Assembly (NCBI RefSeq): GCF_025273675.1
Contig: NZ_CP045809.1
Location: 4,092,001 to 4,156,000, forward strand
Length of the DNA stretch: 64,000 bases
Direction of reading: 5' to 3'
Origin: Gordonia pseudamarae
GTDB lineage: Bacteria; Actinomycetota; Actinomycetes; Mycobacteriales; Mycobacteriaceae
Shown: piece by piece, positions 54,191 through 62,847 of the stretch
How positions within the stretch are numbered: position 1 is the first letter of the stretch
Layout: every line of letters starts with the position of its first letter
Made by a program: the position numbers and the translations under genes
Notes under the pieces: model-generated
Databases searched by the model: none
Seen by the model: the letters and a program-made list of their open reading frames with translations, nothing else
Told to the model about the DNA's origin: nothing

Positions 54191-54720
54191 GCACCCCCGC
54201 AGACACCGACCATCTGGTCCGAGCGGCCACCGCCGGTGACCGGCATGCCTTCGTCACGCTGGTCGGTATGCAACGCAACCAACTGTGGGCGGTCTGCTAC
54301 CGCATCACCGGCAACCGGCTCGACGCCGAGGACGCCCTGCAGGAGGCGATGATCGCCGCCTGGCGCGGCATCGGCACCTTCCGTGGCGACGCTAAATTCT
54401 CCACCTGGCTCTACCGCATCGCCTCCAACGCGGCCATCGCCCAATCCAAGAAGCGGATGCCCGCCGACAACATCGACGACCACGAAACCCCCTCGCTCAT
54501 CGATATCGCCGCCGATGTCACCACCTCGGACCGGATCCAGACCGCACTGGCCGAGCTCCCCGACGCCTACCGGGTGACGTTCGTGCTCCGGGTGTACGGC
54601 GACCTCAGCTACCAGGAGATCGCCGAACACCTGTCGATACCGGTGCAGACGGTCCGCAGCCGACTCTCGCGCGCCAAATCCGCATTGCAGGCCGCACTGG
54701 CCGACCTGCGGTGCGGGTAG
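54187..54720 (+). CDS. ECF-type RNA polymerase sigma factor
   Basis: A 177-aa sigma-70 family factor. Region 2 (about 20-85) has RITGNRLDAEDALQEAMIAA and FSTWLYRIASNAAIAQSKKR; region 4 (about 115-172) has FVLRVYGDLSYQEIAEHLSI and VQTVRSRLSRAKSALQ. Regions 1 and 3 are absent, as in ECF factors. No anti-sigma gene adjoins it. It lies in the middle of a 24-kb block with at least eleven matching ECF-type promoters (GGAAC -35), so it is the obvious candidate to read them; its own promoter is of another type. The GTG start overlaps a leader ORF. Confidence 0.92.
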   Translation: MSTPADTDHLVRAATAGDRHAFVTLVGMQRNQLWAVCYRITGNRLDAEDALQEAMIAAWRGIGTFRGDAKFSTWLYRIASNAAIAQSKKRMPADNIDDHETPSLIDIAADVTTSDRIQTALAELPDAYRVTFVLRVYGDLSYQEIAEHLSIPVQTVRSRLSRAKSALQAALADLRCG

Positions 54721-54731
54721 AACCATCGCCC

Positions 54732-56603
54732 TCACGACGCGGGCGCGGCAGCCGGTGAAGGAACGTCCGACGCCTGAGACTTGGCCAGCTCGGCACGAAA
54801 AGCGTTGAGAATAGCGGTAATCCGTTTCAGTTCGGTGTCGAGGATATTGACCTGCTTCTGCCGCTCGGTATCGTCGGCGCGAGCAGCCGCGGCGGACTCG
54901 TTGATCAGCTTCTGCGTTTCGGTGAGAGATTCGGACAAGATATCGGCGTAACGCAGTCGCAGTTCGGGCACAAACTCACTGAGCGCCGATCCGATCGCGG
55001 CCGTCGTATCCTCTCGTGCCTGCCGAATCGTCTCAGTCAGCCACCTGGTGAGGTTCTGTCGGCCCACTCGACGGGCACGAAAACCCACCAGGAACGCCAC
55101 CCAGGCAGGGCCGAGCACACCCCCCACCACCGCCCCCGCCGCGGCCCCGGCCACGCCGACGAGTCCGGCCGCCGCCGTACTGACACCACCGCCGCCGGCG
55201 AGCCCCATCGCGCCCATGGTGACCAGATGCGGATCGAAGAATCCCTTCCACCGCTCGTACTCCTTCGGCGGGCGCAGGTCGATGTCATCGAACCCGGATA
55301 GCGCGGTGGCCATCGGACCTGCCTGCACCTGCGCCTCACCGACCATGTCAACGGCGATTGCCGTCAATTCCTCCTGTAGCCGCCTGGCGATCCCCACGAA
55401 CGTCGTCTCGACCTCCACGGATATATCCGCGACCACCGACCGCGACTGATTGTTGAGTGCCACCGCACCCATCGACTCGATCTGCTCCTCCCATCGCGTT
55501 TTCAACTCGTCGGCGTATTTCCTCAACTGTGCGTTGGTCTCATGCTGCAGGCGGTCCTTGCGCTGAGTCAGCCGCGTCCCCCATTCCTTCTGGGCGGCCT
55601 GCAGCTCTTCGAGTCTCGCCTTTTCCTCTGTCATCTCCCGGTGGGTCTTCGGTGCGTCGACGATCGCCAGCTTCTGCGCTTCCAGTTCGCCCCGCAATTG
55701 CCCGAGTGCCACCTGGGCGCACTGGATGGCATTGCGGCGCACGATCCGTTTCGGATCACCGAGCGCGGTGTTGATGACCTGACCGAGATCGGGAACTCCC
55801 GACGACGTCCACGCCGATGCGGCGCGATCGGTGTCTCCGATCGATATCGCGCGCAACGCGAAGGCATTCGACACACCGAGCACCGGAATTCCGGCGAACT
55901 GCGACGCATGCTGCGCGAGCAGCCGCCGATTCTCCTCGATGACGGTCCGCCACTCGCGTAACGCCTTGTCCTTCTTGGTGACCGCGAGAATCACGGTACC
56001 GATCTCGGCGGTGACACCGCGCAGAAATTCCAGCTCCGCCGCACTGATCGGAGCGAGGGCATCGCACACCATCACCAATGCGCAAGCACCCTCGGTGGCG
56101 GTGACGGTAGCCTGCACATGCTGCGGGTTGAGCCCGTTGACGCCGGGCGTGTCAACGATGACGGTTCCCGCTAGATGTACTGCGTCAACTGCGATTTCGG
56201 CACCGATCGGGATTACTCCGTCGATGTCGTCGGCCGCGTGCACGCCGTCGACGGTGACCCAGTCGAGAACCTCACCGGCCGGGATCGGGTGGCGGCGCCC
56301 GTCGGGCAGGATCAGCGCGGCCCAACCGTCGGGGGTGTCGACGCCGGTCGGGATGTACCGCACCTGCGCCGAGGTGGCGATTTTGGTGTCCACCTTGGCC
56401 AGATCGGATCTGCCGATCAGCGAGTTGACCAGTGAACTCTTACCGCGTTTGATCTCGCCGACGATCACCAGAGTCCGGGTGGGAGGTTCCCGGCCCGCCA
56501 CTTCGGCGATCCGGTCGGCCTCGGCGATCTTGTCGCGTTTGCGCAGCGAATCCTGCGCCGCCACGAGCGTATCCACTGTGGTGCCTGCAGCAGGCTTGGT
56601 CAT
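54732..56603 (-). CDS. Dynamin-like GTPase (IniA-like)
   Basis: A 623-aa bacterial dynamin-like protein. The P-loop is GEIKRGKSS (residues 49-57), G3 DTPGV near 151, and G4 VTKKDKAL near 209. Long helical regions (about 290-440 and 520-610) flank a hydrophobic Gly/Ala/Val stretch (about 463-500) that could insert in the membrane. This is the layout of IniA. It is downstream of a second dynamin-like gene on the same strand, as IniA and IniC are paired in mycobacteria. AGGAG 5 nt before the ATG; own ECF-type promoter. It probably remodels or repairs the plasma membrane. Confidence 0.85.
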   Translation of the reverse strand: MTKPAAGTTVDTLVAAQDSLRKRDKIAEADRIAEVAGREPPTRTLVIVGEIKRGKSSLVNSLIGRSDLAKVDTKIATSAQVRYIPTGVDTPDGWAALILPDGRRHPIPAGEVLDWVTVDGVHAADDIDGVIPIGAEIAVDAVHLAGTVIVDTPGVNGLNPQHVQATVTATEGACALVMVCDALAPISAAELEFLRGVTAEIGTVILAVTKKDKALREWRTVIEENRRLLAQHASQFAGIPVLGVSNAFALRAISIGDTDRAASAWTSSGVPDLGQVINTALGDPKRIVRRNAIQCAQVALGQLRGELEAQKLAIVDAPKTHREMTEEKARLEELQAAQKEWGTRLTQRKDRLQHETNAQLRKYADELKTRWEEQIESMGAVALNNQSRSVVADISVEVETTFVGIARRLQEELTAIAVDMVGEAQVQAGPMATALSGFDDIDLRPPKEYERWKGFFDPHLVTMGAMGLAGGGGVSTAAAGLVGVAGAAAGAVVGGVLGPAWVAFLVGFRARRVGRQNLTRWLTETIRQAREDTTAAIGSALSEFVPELRLRYADILSESLTETQKLINESAAAARADDTERQKQVNILDTELKRITAILNAFRAELAKSQASDVPSPAAAPAS

Positions 56604-56655
56604 CGGCACTCCTGCATATCGGTGCTGTCGATCCATGCGGAATCTGTGGTCAGTC

Positions 56656-56687
56656 GATAGGAGTGATCGGCGAACCGAAAGGTTCCC
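56656..56687 (-). promoter_or_regulatory. ECF-type promoter of the IniA-like gene
   Basis: Minus strand GGGGAACCTTTCG, then ACTCCTATC; 22 nt from GGAAC to TATC. It lies between the two dynamin genes. Confidence 0.75.
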
Positions 56688-56728
56688 CGATTCACGACGC
56701 GGCATTCCATGGTGGTGTTCCTGCAGGG

Positions 56729-58099
56729 TCAGCCCAAGGCGCGCCCGGCCGCCAATTGGTAGCTGCGTTCGAGCACCGTGAGCGCTTCGCGTTCGGCCCC
56801 CGAGAACACCGTCAGCTTGCGACTGCGGCACGCGGAGATCCGGCCGAGTGCGGCATCACGCAACTCGGCATCGCCGACATATCGGGGCACGCCCACCAGC
56901 TGCCGCGGATTATCGGCGCGCAGAACGTGTTCGAGCTCCTGGATCAACGGGCTGCTGGAGGCACTGAGCACCAACCGGTCCATCGCGGCGAGCTCCCGCA
57001 AACAGTGCAATTCGGCGCTGAGTTCGGCGCGTTCGAGCAGCGTGAGCACCTCCGACCGCGCCGCTGACGTCCACGCCAACTGCCGCAGCACCGCCAACGT
57101 GGTGCGTGCCTTGAGCACACCCCCCGTATGCGCGATCCGGTCGTTGATGGCGCGGTGCAGATTACCCAAACCGGAGCGCTCTATAAGCCAGTCCGACAAA
57201 GCAATTGCGCCACGACACGCAGTCCGCCTGCCATGGACGAGCCCGTACAGCCCGACCTTGTCGTGTAGTGCGGCCATTACCGGGTCGTCGCCACGTTCCA
57301 CCGCTTCGGCCAACTCGAACTCGTCCAGGTCGGCGAGCCTGCCGAGGGCGGCCGCCTCCGCTTCGGAGATCCCGATCTCGGCGCTCTCGGCCATCAGACC
57401 GGCCACCGGAATGGCAGTGCGGGCCAGATCGTTGTGTTCACGCGCGAGGCGTTCGGCATGCTCGGCGGCGGTGTCGAACGGGTCGGTGGCGCCAAGAACA
57501 CCGTCGCCGGCCACATCGGCGCGCGATATGACCACGATGGTGTTGAGTCGGGTCGCGCCCATGGCGCGCAGAAAGTCGACCTCGTCCGTACGCAGATGCC
57601 CACCTTCGACGAGAAACAGCAGCACCTCCGGCTGTGGCAGACCACCGAAGTCGATCAGCGCCCGTCGGGTGGCCTTCTCGGAAGTCACCTCATGACTGCT
57701 CAGGCCGGGGGTGTCGATGACCCGGTATTGATCCCGCAACCGGGACTGTGGTGTGTAGGCGACGGCGTAATCGACCTGGCCGGGTGGCATCCCGAGATCG
57801 TCGGGCGCCAGCCCACGTATCCGGGCCGGTTGGCCGTCGCCGAGCGGATGCAACTCGAATCGTTCCGGGGCACCGCATTCGTAGAGCGTCGCCACCCGCG
57901 TGCACTCCCCGGCGTCGGTGGGTGCGATCTGCGCTCCGACGAGAGCATTGACCAGCGTCGACTTGCCGGAGCTGACGCGACCGGCGAGCGCGATGGTCGG
58001 CACCCCGCTCAGCCGCGCCGCCAGCGACGCCACCTGAGGCTTCTCCTCGGTGGGTACGACGCGCTCGACGGCGCTGAGCAGTGCACTGATCGCCTCCAT
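56729..58099 (-). CDS. Dynamin-like GTPase (IniC-like)
   Basis: A 456-aa GTPase: P-loop AGRVSSGKST (39-48), G3 VIDTPGLSSHE near 128 and G4-like VISRAD near 194, then a helical C-terminal half without clear TM helix. It is shorter than its neighbour and matches IniC more than IniA. Partnered dynamin-like proteins often act as hetero-oligomers on membranes. The start is uncertain: ATG 58099 fits the domain, but GTG codons just upstream would be closer to GGAGAGAG. No shared-type promoter is seen upstream. Confidence 0.83.
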   Translation of the reverse strand: MEAISALLSAVERVVPTEEKPQVASLAARLSGVPTIALAGRVSSGKSTLVNALVGAQIAPTDAGECTRVATLYECGAPERFELHPLGDGQPARIRGLAPDDLGMPPGQVDYAVAYTPQSRLRDQYRVIDTPGLSSHEVTSEKATRRALIDFGGLPQPEVLLFLVEGGHLRTDEVDFLRAMGATRLNTIVVISRADVAGDGVLGATDPFDTAAEHAERLAREHNDLARTAIPVAGLMAESAEIGISEAEAAALGRLADLDEFELAEAVERGDDPVMAALHDKVGLYGLVHGRRTACRGAIALSDWLIERSGLGNLHRAINDRIAHTGGVLKARTTLAVLRQLAWTSAARSEVLTLLERAELSAELHCLRELAAMDRLVLSASSSPLIQELEHVLRADNPRQLVGVPRYVGDAELRDAALGRISACRSRKLTVFSGAEREALTVLERSYQLAAGRALG

Positions 58100-58256
58100 C
58101 ACCACGACGATTCCATGCTCTCTCTCCGAATCTTCCGCACTCAAGTACGACCCCAGATTCTGACACGGCACCCGGCCGATCGCCACCGTCCGAACGGTCG
58201 AAATGGACCGGGGACGGCAAACGACGTGATTCTTACCGGCATTTCAGGCAGGTCCG

Positions 58257-58288
58257 TGGAACTTTTCCCATCGGCGCCCCCTCTGACC
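58257..58288 (+). promoter_or_regulatory. ECF-type promoter of the protease-GrpE-Hsp70-D operon
   Basis: GGAACTTTTCCC at 58258, then CCTCTGACC; spacing 22 nt, one mismatch in the -10. Confidence 0.65.
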
Positions 58289-58337
58289 AGGCAATCACAT
58301 CTTGTGAGTTTTCTGGATTCGACACAAGGAGTACACG

Positions 58338-59303
58338 ATGGCCGACTTCGCAGTCGACACCGACCCCGACGAGGAGGTCTGCGCCGACGAAGCCCACCCT
58401 GATACGGACCCGGCGGTGCCCAGCCTCGGGATCGACACCGACGAGCAATGGCGCGTGCCCGAGACCGGTGAACCCCAAGCCGGCCGGTCCCCGACCGGCG
58501 ATTCGGGGCCGAAAGAGGAATTCGACGAGCACTGGTTCTACCAGGCCACCGACGGCACCTGCGTGCCGGCGAGCGTCGCACAGATCGTGTCCGAGTACTC
58601 GGGTGTCGAGTTCACCGACGAGTCCGCTTTCGTCGCATACGCGATGGAACAGGGGATGTTCGTCGACGGTGAGATCTCCAACGGGATGACCATCGAGGAT
58701 TCATACCGACTCATGGTGGCCACCGGCATCCCGGCGACGATGGTCGAGGGCAGCACCATCGACGATCTTGAGACGCTGGTGGAATCGGGGCACGGAGCCA
58801 TGGTGTTCGTTGATTCGGGCTACTGGAATCCGGGTGCCGAGATCCTCGACGAGTGGCTCGGCACCGACGTGGGCGCCGACCACTGCGTCGTGATCACCGA
58901 AATCGACCGGGAGGCCGGCGTCGTCTACCTGTCGGACACCGGCACCCCCGACGGCAATCAACTCGCGGTTCCGCTCGACGAGTTCGAGAAGGCGTGGGCG
59001 GAAAGCAACAACACGATGATCGTGTGTGACGAGCCGTCACCCAACGCCGAATTCCTGGAATCCGGGACCGACAAAGACAGCAGCGCGCTCGGTACTCAAA
59101 CCCCCGGTACCCAAGCCCTCGGTGCCCAAGACACCTCGCGCAGCGGCGAGGACATCGGCCGGGAGTTGCTCGAGCGCACCCCCGACGACCAGCAGACCAT
59201 CGACGTCGAAGATGTGGTCTCCTGGGCTACCGACAACCCGTGGATTCTGCTGCCGATCGTCATCGGAGCGGGCGCCGCGCTCGGTAAGGCGGGACGACGG
59301 TGA
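58338..59303 (+). CDS. C39-like cysteine protease, tail-anchored
   Basis: A 321-aa protein. An acidic head (1-60) precedes a papain-fold domain of C39/BtrH-like type: catalytic Cys75 in DGTCVPASVAQIVSEYSG, His182 in GADHCVVITEID and probable Asp200 in VVYLSDTGTP. A Thr/Ser/Gln-rich linker leads to one C-terminal TM helix (WILLPIVIGAGAALG) and a basic end KAGRR. No signal peptide, so the protease domain should face the cytoplasm. AAGGAG precedes the ATG. First gene of a four-gene operon with overlapping starts, followed by a GrpE-like protein, a small TM protein and Hsp70-D. Confidence 0.8.
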   Translation: MADFAVDTDPDEEVCADEAHPDTDPAVPSLGIDTDEQWRVPETGEPQAGRSPTGDSGPKEEFDEHWFYQATDGTCVPASVAQIVSEYSGVEFTDESAFVAYAMEQGMFVDGEISNGMTIEDSYRLMVATGIPATMVEGSTIDDLETLVESGHGAMVFVDSGYWNPGAEILDEWLGTDVGADHCVVITEIDREAGVVYLSDTGTPDGNQLAVPLDEFEKAWAESNNTMIVCDEPSPNAEFLESGTDKDSSALGTQTPGTQALGAQDTSRSGEDIGRELLERTPDDQQTIDVEDVVSWATDNPWILLPIVIGAGAALGKAGRR

Positions 59304-59857
59304 ACGTTGCGAGCGGTTTCGGCACAATCGATTTCAGTTTCTGGCGGCTACTACTGGTGACGGTGGTCATCGGCTGTGCCGGTGTCCTGGGCTACCTGGT
59401 CAGCGCCGACATGTCACCGTCGGCGCACGGCCGGTCCGTCCGCGGCTCCGGCACCGAACCGCCCACCACACCGATGCGTGGTCGGCGGGCCGGTCCGCCG
59501 CCACCGGCCGCGCCGCCCGCCGCACCTCAACCGCCCCCCGTAGTTCCCCAGCCGCCCGGTCCCGGCGAGGACGCCGGGCGTCTGCTGCGCGCCCTCATCG
59601 GCGCCTACGACACCAGCACGGAGCAGTCCGTGCGCCTGCACATCACGCAAGAACTGCACAAGGCGGGCGTCGAGATCGTCATCATCGAACCGGGTGTCCC
59701 CTTCTCCGCCGACCACATGCGTTGTGTAGCAACCGAAGGTACATCAGAACCGCAGGTCGACCAGCTGGTCGCCCGCACCGAGCGGCCCGGCTGGATCCGC
59801 GCCGACGGCGCCGTCGTCCGGGTTCCCGAGGTGACCATCTGGAAAGTACCCCGATGA
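59300..59857 (+). CDS. Membrane-anchored GrpE-like protein
   Basis: A 185-aa protein with one TM helix (about 14-34, FWRLLLVTVVIGCAGVLGYL), a proline-rich linker (45-90) and a C-terminal domain (105-185). That domain reads [30 protein letters not shown] and GAVVRVPEVTIWK. It follows the GrpE beta-domain pattern GVEVI...VPLDPNVHQAI...IRAAMVTVAK of the nucleotide exchange factor. The long GrpE dimer helix is replaced by the TM and linker. GTG start overlaps the upstream stop (GTGA). A role as exchange factor for the Hsp70-type ATPase in the same operon is a strong inference. Confidence 0.72.
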   Translation: MNVASGFGTIDFSFWRLLLVTVVIGCAGVLGYLVSADMSPSAHGRSVRGSGTEPPTTPMRGRRAGPPPPAAPPAAPQPPPVVPQPPGPGEDAGRLLRALIGAYDTSTEQSVRLHITQELHKAGVEIVIIEPGVPFSADHMRCVATEGTSEPQVDQLVARTERPGWIRADGAVVRVPEVTIWKVPR

Positions 59858-60273
59858 AACGATCACCCAACCCCCTGATGATCATCCTGGCGGTGATCGG
59901 CGCCTGCGCGGCTTTGCTGCTGGTCACCGTCGACTTCAGTAAGGCCAGCGAATCCGGAACCCAGCAGACCGACCCGACCGAGCCGGACAAAAAGGCGGAC
60001 ACAAGTCCTCCCACCAGCAAGCAGACCCCGAACGATAGCAAGCCGAGTGACAATACCTCGGGCGGCTCGGGCGACTTGAACCCCCCAGGGGTTGGCGACT
60101 CTGGTGGGGCCCCTGTACCACCGCCCGGCACCTCCGGACAGGGATCGAACGTCGACCCACCGCCATATCAATTCGGGAGTCGGGAGCCTCTCTCGGGCTT
60201 GACAGCGCTCACACCCGATGAGGGCCCGGTGACCCCGACGACCACGCGGACCGCCAGGAGTGGCACGGTGTGA
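59854..60273 (+). CDS. Small single-TM protein with disordered extracytoplasmic tail
   Basis: A 139-aa protein: short basic head, one hydrophobic helix (LMIILAVIGACAALLLVTV, about 8-26), then a Ser/Thr/Pro/Asp-rich tail of ~110 residues without a fold. Its ATG overlaps the GrpE-like stop (ATGA), and its stop overlaps a possible GTG start of Hsp70-D. The coupling implies it works with these proteins at the membrane. No family recognised. Confidence 0.75.
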   Translation: MKRSPNPLMIILAVIGACAALLLVTVDFSKASESGTQQTDPTEPDKKADTSPPTSKQTPNDSKPSDNTSGGSGDLNPPGVGDSGGAPVPPPGTSGQGSNVDPPPYQFGSREPLSGLTALTPDEGPVTPTTTRTARSGTV

Positions 60274-60302
60274 GCACCAGCCACACGGGACGAGAGGAAA
60301 CA

Positions 60303-62750
60303 ATGGGTCAGACCCGTCTCAGTATCGATTTCGGCACCACCAACACCGCCGCGGCTTTCCTCGACCGGGACGGACAGCTCCACCAGATCCGGCTGTCACA
60401 TACCGCCGCCCTGATGCCCTCGGCGGTTTTCGCCGACACCGCGGGCGCGACGGGACACGCGACCCGCGCCGCGCTGGTCGTCGGCGGTGCCGCGATCAAT
60501 CTATCCGCCACGCGTCCCGAAGCCTTCGAACCGAATCCGAAGCGGCGTCTGCGCGAACCGGACATCATGCTGGCCGATGCCCGGTTTCCGACCGTGGAAC
60601 TTGTTGCTGCCGTATTTCGTTCGGTGTTGTCCTCGGCATCTGCGGTGGCCGGCACAGGGTTTGACGAGGTAATCCTCACCCACCCGGACGGGTGGGCCGG
60701 ATTCATGCAGTCGCGGCTCCGGGAGGCCGCGCACCGCGCCGGAATACCGCCGCAGCGGCTGCGGCTGATCACCGAGGCGCAAGCGGCCGCACAGTACTAC
60801 AGCAGCAGAACGGATCTGCCCGCCGTGCCACGGCTGTGCGTGTTCGACTTCGGTGCGGGCACCTGCGATGTGGCGGTCCTCGATCGCACCGACACCGGCT
60901 ATACGGTGGTAGCCTCGGACGGCCTGGAAGACCTCGGCGGCAACGATATCGACGGCCGCATCTTCGATTGGATACTGCGATACGTCACCAGGCCGGGACA
61001 TACCACGACGCCGGCAAACCAGCTGCTTCCGCAGTTGCAGAACCCACACGCCCGGCTGACCCTCATCGACCATATCCGCAATGCCAAGGAAACCCTGTCG
61101 ACGGCCAACCGTGCGGTCATCCCCCTCCCCGACGGAACACCGATCCAGTTGACCCGCAACGAATTCGATGCACTCATCCACTCCGACATCCAACGCGGGG
61201 TTGCCCTGACCACGCGGGTACTGGGTGCCGCCCAGCAGCGGGCACCGATTCCGCTGGGGCAGATCTACCTGGTCGGCGGATCCAGCCACATTCCACTCAT
61301 CCATCGTGAGCTCGCCGCACTCGGCCCCATCGCTACCCTGGGCGACCCGAAAACCGTTGTTGTCGAGGGTGCCCTACGCGAACCATCAACACGCTCAGGG
61401 CCACCGCCGGTTATCCCGGTGCACGACCCACTCGACCCGAACCACCTCCACGACCGAAACCAGGAGCGCCACCGGGACCAACAGCACAATCAACACCAGC
61501 AGTACAACAGCGACCAGCAGCACGACCACCGGCAACAGCACGATCAATATCAGCAGAACGATCTGCATCAACAGCATGACGACCGAGGTCGGGAGAACAT
61601 CTCGGCATCCCGTCGCACACCGGTGATCGCGCTCGTCACACTCGTGCTGGTGGCGGTGGCGGCAGTTGTCGCCACCGTCGCGGTCACCACCGACAACAAC
61701 AGCGGCAGCGACGACCCGCCGCGGGAAATCACCGCTGTCGCCGACCTCACCGGAGTGACCTCACTGTCCACCAGCTACGGCAAGGACGGCACGGTGACGT
61801 GCGCTGTCTCCGACACCGTCCCGTACTGCTGGGGCGACAACCACTACGGGCAACTCGGCGATGGCACCACCGTCAACCGCGCCGTACCGACCCCGGTCAA
61901 AGGACTGGCATCGGCCGACACCATCACCACCAGCGGCCTCACCACCTGCGCCATAGCCGACGGCACCGCATACTGCTGGGGAGACAACTCCGGCGGCCAG
62001 ATCGGTGACGGCAGCACAACCAACCGTGTCGAACCGGTACGGATCGACACGCTGCCCGAGGTCACCACCATCTCCACCGGAACCGCGAACTACAGCGACG
62101 GCACCCTGGCCAGCGCCACCTGCGCCATCGCCGACAACACCCCGTACTGCTGGGGCAACAACAAGTACGGCGGACTCGGCGACGAATCAACGGTCGATCA
62201 GACTGTGCCGCAAACTGTTCCCGGACTGACCGGGGCCAGCGAGATCGTCACCAGTGGCGGTACCTCCTGCGCCATCGCCACCGTACTGTACTGCTGGGGC
62301 GCCAACGGCGGCGGCGAAATAGGTGACGGCACCACCGAATCGCGCGCCACACCGGTAAAGGTCGGCGGCTTCGTCAACCCGTCGTCGATCACCACCAGCG
62401 GCGGCACCACCTGCGTCATCGACGGCACAACACCGTACTGCTGGGGCAACAACACGAGCGGAGCCCTGGGCAACGGATTGCTGACCGGTCACGCCACCCC
62501 GGGACCGATCCCGGGGCTGACCAATGTGACCAGCCTGTACACCAGCGGATTCGCCACCTGCGCGCTCTCCGGCGGCGCCGCGTACTGCTGGGGCGAGAAC
62601 GGCGACGGCCAGCTCGGCGACGGCACCACCACCGACCGCACCAGCCCCGTCCGCGTCCCCGACATCGCCGATGCCACGTCGATCACCACCCGTGGAACCA
62701 CCACCTGCGCCATCGTCGACAAATCCGTCCGCTGCTGGGGCAGGCTCTGA
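60303..62750 (+). CDS. Hsp70-like ATPase with TM segment and RCC1-type propeller ectodomain (Hsp70-D)
   Basis: An 815-aa protein. Residues 1-362 are the Hsp70-type ATPase (LSIDFGTTNTAAAFLD, CVFDFGAGTCDVAVLD, IYLVGGSSHIPLIHREL). A His/Gln/Asp-rich linker (about 365-435) and a TM helix (441-463) follow. The C-terminal ~340 residues hold six full RCC1/BLIP-II-type repeats with the core YCWGDNHYGQLGDGTT and a closing CWG, each with a Cys pair, predicted outside the cell. ATG 60303 follows GAGGAAA; GTG 60270 is the alternative and would overlap the upstream stop. It is last in an operon with the protease, the GrpE-like protein and a small TM protein. Confidence 0.88.
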   Translation: MGQTRLSIDFGTTNTAAAFLDRDGQLHQIRLSHTAALMPSAVFADTAGATGHATRAALVVGGAAINLSATRPEAFEPNPKRRLREPDIMLADARFPTVELVAAVFRSVLSSASAVAGTGFDEVILTHPDGWAGFMQSRLREAAHRAGIPPQRLRLITEAQAAAQYYSSRTDLPAVPRLCVFDFGAGTCDVAVLDRTDTGYTVVASDGLEDLGGNDIDGRIFDWILRYVTRPGHTTTPANQLLPQLQNPHARLTLIDHIRNAKETLSTANRAVIPLPDGTPIQLTRNEFDALIHSDIQRGVALTTRVLGAAQQRAPIPLGQIYLVGGSSHIPLIHRELAALGPIATLGDPKTVVVEGALREPSTRSGPPPVIPVHDPLDPNHLHDRNQERHRDQQHNQHQQYNSDQQHDHRQQHDQYQQNDLHQQHDDRGRENISASRRTPVIALVTLVLVAVAAVVATVAVTTDNNSGSDDPPREITAVADLTGVTSLSTSYGKDGTVTCAVSDTVPYCWGDNHYGQLGDGTTVNRAVPTPVKGLASADTITTSGLTTCAIADGTAYCWGDNSGGQIGDGSTTNRVEPVRIDTLPEVTTISTGTANYSDGTLASATCAIADNTPYCWGNNKYGGLGDESTVDQTVPQTVPGLTGASEIVTSGGTSCAIATVLYCWGANGGGEIGDGTTESRATPVKVGGFVNPSSITTSGGTTCVIDGTTPYCWGNNTSGALGNGLLTGHATPGPIPGLTNVTSLYTSGFATCALSGGAAYCWGENGDGQLGDGTTTDRTSPVRVPDIADATSITTRGTTTCAIVDKSVRCWGRL

Positions 62751-62783
62751 CGGCGTCGCACGTCCACGACCCTGACATCGCCC

Positions 62784-62815
62784 GGGAACTTTCCGACACC
62801 ACCGCCCGTCCTACC
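62784..62815 (+). promoter_or_regulatory. ECF-type promoter of repeat gene 62848
   Basis: GGGAACTTTCCG, then CGTCCTACC; 22 nt from GGAAC to TACC, start codon 33 nt on. Confidence 0.8.
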
Positions 62816-62847
62816 TAGCAACAACCCCACACCGGCAGGAGATCACC

